A stretch of 41,898 nucleotides of DNA from an uncultured Clostridia bacterium (GTDB taxonomy: Bacteria; Bacillota; Clostridia; Christensenellales; UBA1242), in the NCBI GenBank assembly GCA_944377435.1, contig CALWEY010000067.1:1-41898 (forward strand), given 5' to 3'. The position numbers were made by a program, and so were the translations under genes. Position 1 is the first letter of the stretch. Every line of letters begins with the position of its first letter. The notes under the pieces are model-generated. The model saw only the letters and a list, made by a program, of their open reading frames with translations, searched no databases and was not told the origin of the DNA. Shown here one piece after another: positions 35,254 to 41,898 of the stretch.

Positions 35254-36390
35254 ATGAGTAACATTGCAATAATTGGTGGTGGAGCAAGCGGAATTATATG
35301 TTCAATATTTGCATCAAAAAACAATGATGTAACATTGTTTTGCTCTGATGACAAAGTTGGGAAAAAGTTGTTGGTTACAGGAAATGGTAGATGCAATTTA
35401 ACAAATTTAGCAAATTTTAACAAAGCATATAATACTGATATAACAAAATATTTAAAAAGGTTTAATCAAACTCAAACCTTAACATTTTTTTCAAATATAG
35501 GACTATTAACATATAGTGACCAAGAAAATAGAGTATATCCTTTTTCTAATAGTGCAACAAGTGTTATAGATGTTCTTGTAAACAAATTAAAAAAATGTGA
35601 TGTAAACATAAAACAAAATGAAGAAGTGTTAACCATTCAGCAATTAAATGATAAATTTAAAATAACAACAATTTCACACAGTTATATATTTGATAAAGTT
35701 GTTATTTCGGTTGGAAGTAGCAATAAACTTCTTGAACAATTAAATTTAAAATATAAACCATTTTCGCCAAGTTTAGTATCACTTAAAACAAAAGAAGATA
35801 CGCACAGTTTGTCTGGATTAAGACTTTCAAATGTGGAAGTATGTTTAAGTTTAAAAAACAAAATAATTATTGAAAAGGGAGAAGTACTTTTCAAAGATAG
35901 AGGACTTAGTGGAATTTGTATTTTTAATTTATCGGCTTATCTTGCTAGACAAAACAATTATAATGCCACTATTTATATAGATATGATGCCCAATGTAAGT
36001 AAAGAAAGTTTAATAAATATGTTACAAGAAAGATTAAAATGTAATTTTATAAATGCAAAAGAATTTATGCAAGGAATTTTTAATGATAAAATAAACAATT
36101 ATATATTAAAAATATGCAATATAAAAAATGAAGAAAAAATAACAATTAAAAATATAAATATCATAGCAAACAATATTAAACAATTATTTTTTAATATAGT
36201 TGGTTGTTATGAAAATCATCAAGTAAATAGTGGTGGTATTTTACTTGATGATTTAACCGATAATTTACAATCTAAAAGCATAAAAAACTTGTATTTTACA
36301 GGTGAAATAATAGATGTTGATGGTATTTGTGGTGGTTATAACTTGCAATGGGCATGGACAAGTGGAAAAATAGTAGGAGAAAACATATGA
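35254..36390 (+). CDS. HI0933/YhiN-family flavoprotein (NAD(P)/FAD-dependent oxidoreductase)
   Basis: A 378-residue FAD-binding protein of the HI0933 family, which also includes BaiN-type enzymes. The N-terminal dinucleotide-binding motif GGGASG is at residues 8-13. The family hallmark GKKLLVTGNGRCNLTN (about 32-47) follows, then NRVYPFSNSA, PSLVSLKT, VLFKDRGLSG, VNSGGI and the C-terminal FAD-contact block FTGEIIDVDGICGGYNLQWAWTSGK. It is slightly shorter than the usual 400 or so residues. Reactions of most members are unknown. The start follows AGGAG. It overlaps the next flavoprotein gene by 4 bp (ATGA), so the two are translationally coupled. Confidence 0.92.
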   Translation: MSNIAIIGGGASGIICSIFASKNNDVTLFCSDDKVGKKLLVTGNGRCNLTNLANFNKAYNTDITKYLKRFNQTQTLTFFSNIGLLTYSDQENRVYPFSNSATSVIDVLVNKLKKCDVNIKQNEEVLTIQQLNDKFKITTISHSYIFDKVVISVGSSNKLLEQLNLKYKPFSPSLVSLKTKEDTHSLSGLRLSNVEVCLSLKNKIIIEKGEVLFKDRGLSGICIFNLSAYLARQNNYNATIYIDMMPNVSKESLINMLQERLKCNFINAKEFMQGIFNDKINNYILKICNIKNEEKITIKNINIIANNIKQLFFNIVGCYENHQVNSGGILLDDLTDNLQSKSIKNLYFTGEIIDVDGICGGYNLQWAWTSGKIVGENI

Positions 36391-37970
36391 TCAAAATAGA
36401 TATAAATAATATTCCACTAGATTACGGCGATAAATATTTAATAAATAAAGTATCAAAAATTTTAAAAATAAATAAAAAAGAAATTAAAAATATAAAAACA
36501 ATAAAAAAATCTATTGATGCAAGAAAAAAACCAAATATTTTTTATCATTTATCTCTTGCTGTTGAATTTTTTAATAATAATTTAGAAAACAATTTAAATT
36601 ATAAAAAAATAAATTTAGATTACAGTGGAATAAATTACAATAAATTAGAATGCAATAAGAAAATAATTGTTGTTGGATTTGGACCTAGTGGAATGTTTTG
36701 TTCTTTAGCACTTGCAAAAATGGGGTTTAATCCAATAGTTATTGAACAGGGCGACTGTGTTGATGAAAGAATAAAAAAAGTAAATGAATTTTGGAAAAAT
36801 GGAAAACTTGATGCTCTTTCTAATGTTCAGTTTGGAGAAGGTGGCGCAGGAACATTTAGCGATGGTAAATTAAACACAAATTTAAAATCTGATATTTGTA
36901 ATAAAGTAATAAATGAACTATATATTCATGGGGCACCAGAAGAAATTTTATATGAAAACAAACCTCATATAGGAAGCGATAAACTTCGTGATGTAGTAAA
37001 GAATATACGACAAGATATAATTTCGCTTGGGGGAACCATTAGATTTAATACAAAACTTGTTGATATTTGCATTACAAATAATCATGTTAAAAGTATAGAA
37101 GTTATAAACACAACAACAAATGAAAAAACAAAAATAGATTGTGATGTATTGTGCCTTTGTTTAGGACACAGTGCAAGAGATACATTTAAAATATTAAAAC
37201 AACTAAATCTAAATATAAATCAAAAACCTTTTGCTATGGGTGTAAGGTTAGAACAAAAGGCAGAAAATGTAAATAAAATGCAATATGGCGAAAATTATTC
37301 AAAACTTCTTCCAAATGCCGATTATAAATTGGTTACCCACTTAAAAAATGGCAGAAGCGTGTTTACATTTTGTATGTGTCCGGGAGGAATGGTTGTTGCA
37401 TCTTCGTCAAATAACGGCGAAATTGTAACTAATGGAATGAGTAATTTTAAAAGAGACAACATTTATTCAAATAGCGCTATTTTAGTAAATGTAATGCCAT
37501 GCGACTATGAGAGTGATGATGTGCTTGCAGGTATCTATTTTCAAGAAAAGTATGAAAAACTTGCATATAGCCTAGGTGGTGGTAATTTTAGCGCACCTGT
37601 ACAAAGTGTTGGGTCATTTTTAGATAATAAAAAAAATGATGGGAATTGTTCATATTTACCAGGTTATAAATTTGTTGATTTAAAAAATTGTTTGCCAGAT
37701 TTTGTTTATAAAAGTTTAAAAGACGGCTTGGATATTTTTAGAAAAAAATATAAGTACTTCGCACTTGATGATGATGTTTTAATTGGCGTAGAAACAAGAA
37801 GTAGTTCTCCAATTACAATTTTGCGAGATGAAAGTTTAGAGTCTAACATAAAGGGTATATATCCGTGTGGCGAAGGTGCTGGTTATGCAGGTGGAATTGT
37901 TTCAAGTGCACAAGATGGCATAAAAGTTGCTCAGGCTATTTATAACAAAATAATTAGTCAAAAAGATTGA
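36387..37970 (+). CDS. FAD-dependent dehydrogenase, COG2509 type
   Basis: A 527-residue flavoprotein of the uncharacterised FAD-dependent dehydrogenase group COG2509. The ATG at 36387 overlaps the previous stop (ATGA) and is preceded by AGGAGA at 6-nt spacing; an in-frame ATG at 36348 lies inside the upstream gene and is rejected. Residues 1-70 form a small basic alpha/beta domain typical of this family. The FAD motif GFGPSG is at 97-102, followed by FGEGGAGTFSDGKL, HIGSDKLR, CLGHSARDTF, FAMGVRLEQ and, at the C-terminus, ETRSSSPI and GEGAGYAGGIVSSAQDG. The substrate is unknown. Pairing with the HI0933-family gene suggests a shared redox or salvage role. Confidence 0.9.
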   Translation: MIKIDINNIPLDYGDKYLINKVSKILKINKKEIKNIKTIKKSIDARKKPNIFYHLSLAVEFFNNNLENNLNYKKINLDYSGINYNKLECNKKIIVVGFGPSGMFCSLALAKMGFNPIVIEQGDCVDERIKKVNEFWKNGKLDALSNVQFGEGGAGTFSDGKLNTNLKSDICNKVINELYIHGAPEEILYENKPHIGSDKLRDVVKNIRQDIISLGGTIRFNTKLVDICITNNHVKSIEVINTTTNEKTKIDCDVLCLCLGHSARDTFKILKQLNLNINQKPFAMGVRLEQKAENVNKMQYGENYSKLLPNADYKLVTHLKNGRSVFTFCMCPGGMVVASSSNNGEIVTNGMSNFKRDNIYSNSAILVNVMPCDYESDDVLAGIYFQEKYEKLAYSLGGGNFSAPVQSVGSFLDNKKNDGNCSYLPGYKFVDLKNCLPDFVYKSLKDGLDIFRKKYKYFALDDDVLIGVETRSSSPITILRDESLESNIKGIYPCGEGAGYAGGIVSSAQDGIKVAQAIYNKIISQKD

Positions 37971-37976
37971 ATAAAT

Positions 37977-38008
37977 AAAAAACTCTATTTTGTAGATAGA
38001 GTTTTTTT
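37977..38008. terminator. Terminator between the convergent flavoprotein and phosphate-transporter genes
   Basis: AAAAACTCTAT / ATAGAGTTTTT with a 7-nt loop. A and T runs lie on both sides, so it can act in both directions. Confidence 0.88.
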
Positions 38009-38018
38009 ATAAAATTAT

Positions 38019-39620
38019 TTATTTAATATTACAAATTCCTAAAATAACATCAGTTAAATTTGTGTTTATTTGTTCAAAATAATTTATAACATTTAAAAAG
38101 CAAGTGTATTTTCTTATTTTTTGTTCCATTGATACTGTGTCCTGAATAATATTCTTCTTTGCCCTTATTTTTAGTTTTACAATTTTTTCAAGTCTTTTTA
38201 TTATTTGTTCAAGCAATATAGAACTGTTTAATCCACCTTGATTTATTGTTTCTTCCATAATAATTCGCATGTCTTTTAAGTTTTCTTCCATAAGTTGTTC
38301 AATTGCTAATATAATTTTTAATTGTTTTTGTGTAAAATTAACTTTTTTATTATTATATTTACAAGAATCAATTAACTTAATTATATTAACATTTGTTTTT
38401 TCTATTCCAATAAAAGTATTGTTCAAATCTCTTTTATTGTCAACATCACTTGCTGAAAGACCTCCACCAAGTTGTAAAAGTTGAGTGTTCATGTCTTGTG
38501 TGTTTAATATAATGGAATTTAATTTTTGCTTTAACATTTCGTCTCTGTCATCTTCGTATGTTGAAACATATTTCATACTATCTTGTAAATAGTCGCATGT
38601 TTGATTAAAAAAGTTAAGAGCGTTGGTATTTAATTGAATTAACCCAAGGGTTGGCATTGAAGATATTTGGTCGCTTGACTTTTCTTTTTTATCTGGTATG
38701 ATTTTATCTAAAAACTTATTAAATAATTTTACAAAAGGGAATGTGATTATTGCTGTAACTACATTAAAAATTATATTTATAAAAATAAGTTGCCATGTAG
38801 TATTATTTAAAAATGATGTAAGAGGTGTTATCCAATCAAAAATACTTATTAAACAAAATATTATTGTTCCAACAATATTAAATGCCAAATAACTTAAACT
38901 CGCTTTAAATGCTTTTCTGTTTTGTGAAAGACCAATAAATAACAATGTTATACAAGTTCCAATATTCATTGCATATATAACATAAACTGCATTGTTTAAT
39001 GAAATAAGCATTGGAGTCATAGATAAAATAGAGGCGAGTATTGCCATTGTTCCAATTGGACTATTTATTAAAGCTGACATAATTAGCCCTAAGCAAAAAA
39101 GAATAAAAGGATTGTTAATATTAAAGAAGAAATCTACAAAGCCTTGTGTTTTTGATAATTCATTAGATGCCATAGACATTAACGATAAACCAATAAATAA
39201 CAAACCTAATCCGCAAAGACAAAGTCCCCAGTTTTTTACAGTATTATTTTTTATAAACAAAGTTAAAAAAACACCGACAAGCAAAAATAGCCCAAAGTAT
39301 CCAATAACATTTACGCCTTGAAAAACTAGAAGTAACATATTTAAAGCACTTCCAATATTAGAGCCTATGATTAAACAAATAGATTGTGTTAGTCCTAAAA
39401 TTCCAGCACCACAAAGCCCTATTATAAGCGAAACAGAGGCAGTGCTAGATTGAAGTAAAATTGTTAAAATACTTCCAAACCCAACATTTCTTAAATTGCT
39501 GAACTTATATTTAGCAATATTTTTTCTAATTTTTGTACCACATATTTTTTCAAATGCACCGCTCATAATACTCGTTCCAAATAAAATAAGAGCAATGCCG
39601 GATAAAAAGTTAACAACCAT
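38019..39620 (-). CDS. Na+/phosphate-symporter-like membrane protein with PhoU-like tail
   Basis: A 533-residue protein of the NptA/PNaS (SLC34-like) family. These proteins carry two inverted repeats, each normally with a QSSSA-type motif, and couple Na+ to phosphate movement. The first motif is present as LLQSSTASVSL (57-62). The second repeat has ALINSPIGTMAIL (about 183-195), where the Gln-Ser-Ser core is replaced by Asn-Ser-Pro. About eight to ten hydrophobic helices occupy residues 1-310, with a cytoplasmic helical PhoU-like domain (about 330-533). The start follows AAGGA on the minus strand. Because the second signature is degenerate, phosphate transport itself is uncertain; a regulatory or different anion role is possible. 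Confidence 0.88.
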   Translation of the reverse strand: MVVNFLSGIALILFGTSIMSGAFEKICGTKIRKNIAKYKFSNLRNVGFGSILTILLQSSTASVSLIIGLCGAGILGLTQSICLIIGSNIGSALNMLLLVFQGVNVIGYFGLFLLVGVFLTLFIKNNTVKNWGLCLCGLGLLFIGLSLMSMASNELSKTQGFVDFFFNINNPFILFCLGLIMSALINSPIGTMAILASILSMTPMLISLNNAVYVIYAMNIGTCITLLFIGLSQNRKAFKASLSYLAFNIVGTIIFCLISIFDWITPLTSFLNNTTWQLIFINIIFNVVTAIITFPFVKLFNKFLDKIIPDKKEKSSDQISSMPTLGLIQLNTNALNFFNQTCDYLQDSMKYVSTYEDDRDEMLKQKLNSIILNTQDMNTQLLQLGGGLSASDVDNKRDLNNTFIGIEKTNVNIIKLIDSCKYNNKKVNFTQKQLKIILAIEQLMEENLKDMRIIMEETINQGGLNSSILLEQIIKRLEKIVKLKIRAKKNIIQDTVSMEQKIRKYTCFLNVINYFEQINTNLTDVILGICNIK

Positions 39621-39682
39621 AAAATTCCTTTTAATTTATAAAAATATTTATGCGAAATAAATATTTATGATATGTATATAAG

Positions 39683-39694
39683 ATAGTATACTAT
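39683..39694. promoter_or_regulatory. Perfect 12-bp palindrome in the divergent nptA-like/serS region
   Basis: ATAGTATACTAT lies about 63 bp upstream of the transporter start and 73 bp before the serS -35 box. It may be an operator, but the AT-rich context makes chance plausible. Confidence 0.3.
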
Positions 39695-39761
39695 AATTGT
39701 TATTATTTAAAAACAAAAAATGTGTATTTTGTTAGATAGTGGTTAAAATTATTGTTATTAG

Positions 39762-39790
39762 TTGCAAAAGAATTTGTATTGATATATAAT
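39762..39790 (+). promoter_or_regulatory. Promoter of serS
   Basis: TTGCAA (39762-39767), a 17-bp spacer, and a perfect TATAAT (39785-39790). Transcription starts near 39797, just before AGGAG. Confidence 0.82.
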
Positions 39791-39812
39791 AACAAAGCAT
39801 AGGAGAAAAATA

Positions 39813-41096
39813 ATGTTAGACATAAATTTAATTGTAAACAATACACAATATGTGCATGATGCACTGCTAAAAAAAGGCTTTGATGTAGATTTTTCAAAAG
39901 TAATAGAACTTTATAATCAAAGAAAAGACCTTATTGTAAAAAATGATGAGTTAAAAACAGAAAAAAACAAATTATCGGCGTCAGTACCAGTAGTAAAAAA
40001 ACAAGGTGGAAATATTGAAGAAATTTTCGCAAAAGTTAAAGAATTAAATGTTCAAATTGACAAATATGACACTCAGTTAAAGCAAGTTGAAGAAGATATT
40101 AAAAACTTTTTATCTCCACTTCCAAATATGCCAGATGATGATTTGCTTGCTGGAGAAAAAGAAAACAATAAAGTCTTAAAAGAATTTGGTAAAAAACCAG
40201 AATTTAACTTTAAACTTAAAGACCATGTAGAACTTTGTGAAAGTTTGGGACTTATTGATTACGAGCGTGCGGCTAAAATTAGTGGAAGAGGAACATGGAT
40301 TTATACGGGGCTTGGTGCAAGACTTGAATGGGCACTACTCAATTATTTTATAGATACACATATAAACGATGGATATAAATTCATTTTGCCACCACACATT
40401 TTAAACGAAGAAAGCGGTTATACTGCAGGTCAATTCCCTAAATTTAAACAAGATGTTTTTTGGCTTGAAGGAACAGAACCTAAAAAATTTATTCTTCCAA
40501 CAGCCGAAACTGCACTTGTAAATATTCACAGAAATGAAATTTTAAAAGAAGAAGATTTACCAGAAAAACTTTTTGCTTACACTCCATGCTATAGATGTGA
40601 AGCCGGTTCTTATAGAACAGAAGAAAGGGGAATGATAAGAGGTTATCAATTTAACAAAGTTGAAATGTTTCAATACGCTACAGAAAAAAATAGCAAACAA
40701 AGTTTTGAAGAACTTGTTGACAAAGCTTGTAAGTTAGTTGAAGGACTGGGTCTTCATTTTAGATTAAGCAAACTTGCGGCAGGCGATTGCTCTCATAGTA
40801 TGGCAAGAACATATGATGTTGAAGTTTGGATTCCAAGCATGGGAATATATAAAGAAGTTTCTTCTGCAAGCAATGCAAACGATTATCAAGCAAGACGCGG
40901 AAATATTAGATACAAAGATAAAGAAACAGGCAAAATTAAATATTGTCATACATTAAACGCATCAGGGCTCGCAACTTCAAGAGTTCTTCCTGCACTTGTT
41001 GAACAATGCCAAAATGAAGATGGAAGCGTAACAATTCCAGAAGTTTTAAGAAAATATATGGGCGGAATGGAAAAAATATATCCAATAAAAAAATAA
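39813..41096 (+). CDS. serS: Seryl-tRNA synthetase
   Basis: A 427-residue class IIa synthetase charging tRNA-Ser (and tRNA-Sec where present). The N-terminal 110 residues form the antiparallel coiled-coil arm that binds the long variable loop of tRNA-Ser. The catalytic core follows, with TAETALVNIHRNEIL, motif 2 (CYRCEAGSYRTEERGMIRGY, about 259-278), the serine-binding region TYDVEVWIPSMGIYKEVSSASN and motif 3 (LNASGLATSRVLPALVE). Motif 2 and the QARR region are divergent from the common form (FR-x-EAG-x-AGRDTRG), resembling a variant SerRS subgroup. The start follows AGGAG. It is transcribed alone, divergently from the transporter gene. Confidence 0.96.
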   Translation: MLDINLIVNNTQYVHDALLKKGFDVDFSKVIELYNQRKDLIVKNDELKTEKNKLSASVPVVKKQGGNIEEIFAKVKELNVQIDKYDTQLKQVEEDIKNFLSPLPNMPDDDLLAGEKENNKVLKEFGKKPEFNFKLKDHVELCESLGLIDYERAAKISGRGTWIYTGLGARLEWALLNYFIDTHINDGYKFILPPHILNEESGYTAGQFPKFKQDVFWLEGTEPKKFILPTAETALVNIHRNEILKEEDLPEKLFAYTPCYRCEAGSYRTEERGMIRGYQFNKVEMFQYATEKNSKQSFEELVDKACKLVEGLGLHFRLSKLAAGDCSHSMARTYDVEVWIPSMGIYKEVSSASNANDYQARRGNIRYKDKETGKIKYCHTLNASGLATSRVLPALVEQCQNEDGSVTIPEVLRKYMGGMEKIYPIKK

Positions 41097-41100
41097 ATAT

Positions 41101-41132
41101 AAAATAAAGCAAATTTGTTTTGCTTTATTTTT
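41101..41132 (+). terminator. Intrinsic terminator of serS
   Basis: AAATAAAGCAAA / TTTGCTTTATTT with a 5-nt loop and a T run. Confidence 0.88.
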
Positions 41133-41151
41133 TAAAATATAAGGAGAAAAA

Positions 41152-41898
41152 ATGTTAAGAAAAACAAAAATAATTGCAACGCTAGGTCCAAGTAGTGATA
41201 GCGAAAAAATGATTGAAAAACTAATTAAAGCAGGAGTTAATGTTTTTAGAATAAATTTTAGTCACGGAACACCACAAAATATAGAGTTATATATAAAAAG
41301 AGTGCAAAAAATAAGAGAAAAACTTAATATGCCAATATCTATTATGGTAGATACGCGTGGTCCAGAAGTAAGAGTTTGCACATTTAAAGATAAAAAAATA
41401 ATGTTAAAAAGAGGGCAAAAATTTTCATTTGTTTCTCAAAATATTATTGGGGATAACACAAAAGTACAAATCACGCAAAAGATATGTGTAGATAATGCTA
41501 AAGTTGGAGGAACGGTACTCGCAAACGATGGGAAACTTAAATTAAAAATAATAGATAAAAAACCAAACGAACTAATTTGTAAGGTTTGTGCAGGTGGAGA
41601 ACTTCGAGACAATAAAAGTTTATCGTTTGTAAATCAACATTTTGATTTTGAATACTTAAACGAAAAAGATAAACAAGATTTAAAACAAGCCCTAAATCTT
41701 GGTGTTGAATATATTAGTGCAAGTTTTGTAAATACAAAAAAAGATTTAGATGAATTAAAAAACTATGTTTATCAATTTGATAAAGACATAAAAATAATAT
41801 CTAAAATAGAAAATAGAACAGGCATAAATAATTTAGACGAAATTGTAACAAATTGTGATGGAGTAATGGTTGCTCGTGGTGACTTGGGAGTTGAAGCT
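41152..41898 (+). CDS. pyk: Pyruvate kinase (3'-truncated by window end)
   Basis: The first 249 codons of pyruvate kinase, which converts phosphoenolpyruvate and ADP to pyruvate and ATP in glycolysis. The ATG follows AAGGAG (41141-41146). Motifs are KTKIIATLGPSS at the N-terminus, FRINFSHG (substrate and K+ site), DTRGPEVR (DTKGPEIR in most), ANDGKL in the B domain, SKIENRTG (with the catalytic Lys) and VARGDLGVE (Mg2+ ligands) at the end of the window. The stretch after the B domain, LRDNKSLSFVNQHFDFEYLNEKD, lacks the usual VNLPG element, so this is a divergent member. The catalytic residues seen are present. Confidence 0.95.
   Translation, partial: MLRKTKIIATLGPSSDSEKMIEKLIKAGVNVFRINFSHGTPQNIELYIKRVQKIREKLNMPISIMVDTRGPEVRVCTFKDKKIMLKRGQKFSFVSQNIIGDNTKVQITQKICVDNAKVGGTVLANDGKLKLKIIDKKPNELICKVCAGGELRDNKSLSFVNQHFDFEYLNEKDKQDLKQALNLGVEYISASFVNTKKDLDELKNYVYQFDKDIKIISKIENRTGINNLDEIVTNCDGVMVARGDLGVEA

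Noticed and set aside
36348..36386. An upstream ATG for the COG2509 flavoprotein
   Set aside because: It lies within the preceding gene without a site; the ATGA overlap at 36387 has AGGAGA before it.

Overview
The window is a chromosomal segment from a low-GC (about 30 % by eye) Gram-positive bacterium of the Bacillota. The best guess is an uncultured clostridial or related gut lineage. This rests on strong AAGGAG-type Shine-Dalgarno sites, TTGACA/TATAAT promoters, the rpsL-rpsG-fusA-tuf gene order, a HelD-like helicase, a HI0933-family flavoprotein, a NptA-type transporter, and a giant surface protein built from YDG/MBG and InlB-B-type repeats. TGA works as a stop codon and Trp is encoded by TGG, so the code is standard. 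No tRNA, rRNA, CRISPR array, transposase or phage gene was found.

Layout. 1-2400: the 3' part of an ABC exporter, then two small paralogous genes of unknown function, the second with a clear promoter of its own. 2400-7470: the str operon (rpsL, rpsG, fusA, tuf). It has a long structured leader containing an intrinsic terminator just before rpsL, two tandem copies of an unrecognised structured RNA-like element between rpsG and fusA, a separate promoter for tuf, and a double terminator. 7540-14480: housekeeping and accessory genes, namely inorganic pyrophosphatase, an AlkD-like DNA alkylation repair protein, a lipoprotein closely coupled to a HelD-like helicase, asparaginyl-tRNA synthetase, a Nudix hydrolase, and a small coiled-coil protein.

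14640-35215: a cell-surface module. A membrane-anchored Ig-like protein on the minus strand is divergent from one intact 18.9-kb gene encoding a 6,290-residue protein of about 0.7 MDa. That protein has an N-terminal signal/anchor, an N-terminal GLUG-like domain, InlB-B-like and Ig-like modules, about two dozen YDG/MBG-type modules partly arranged in a higher-order A-B-C-B-C register, a second InlB-B-like array, a C-terminal domain resembling the N-terminal one, and a transmembrane helix with a charged tail. No LPXTG sorting signal is visible.

35250-41898: two translationally coupled flavoproteins (HI0933/YhiN family and COG2509 family), a minus-strand Na+/phosphate-symporter-like protein with a PhoU-like tail, seryl-tRNA synthetase, and the 5' part of pyruvate kinase.

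The least explained pieces are the tandem RNA-like elements at 3584-3848, the 280-nt str leader with its internal terminator, and the internal architecture of the giant protein. Many other genes here appear to have very short 5' leaders, and two have no Shine-Dalgarno site at all, so the long str-operon untranslated regions stand out.
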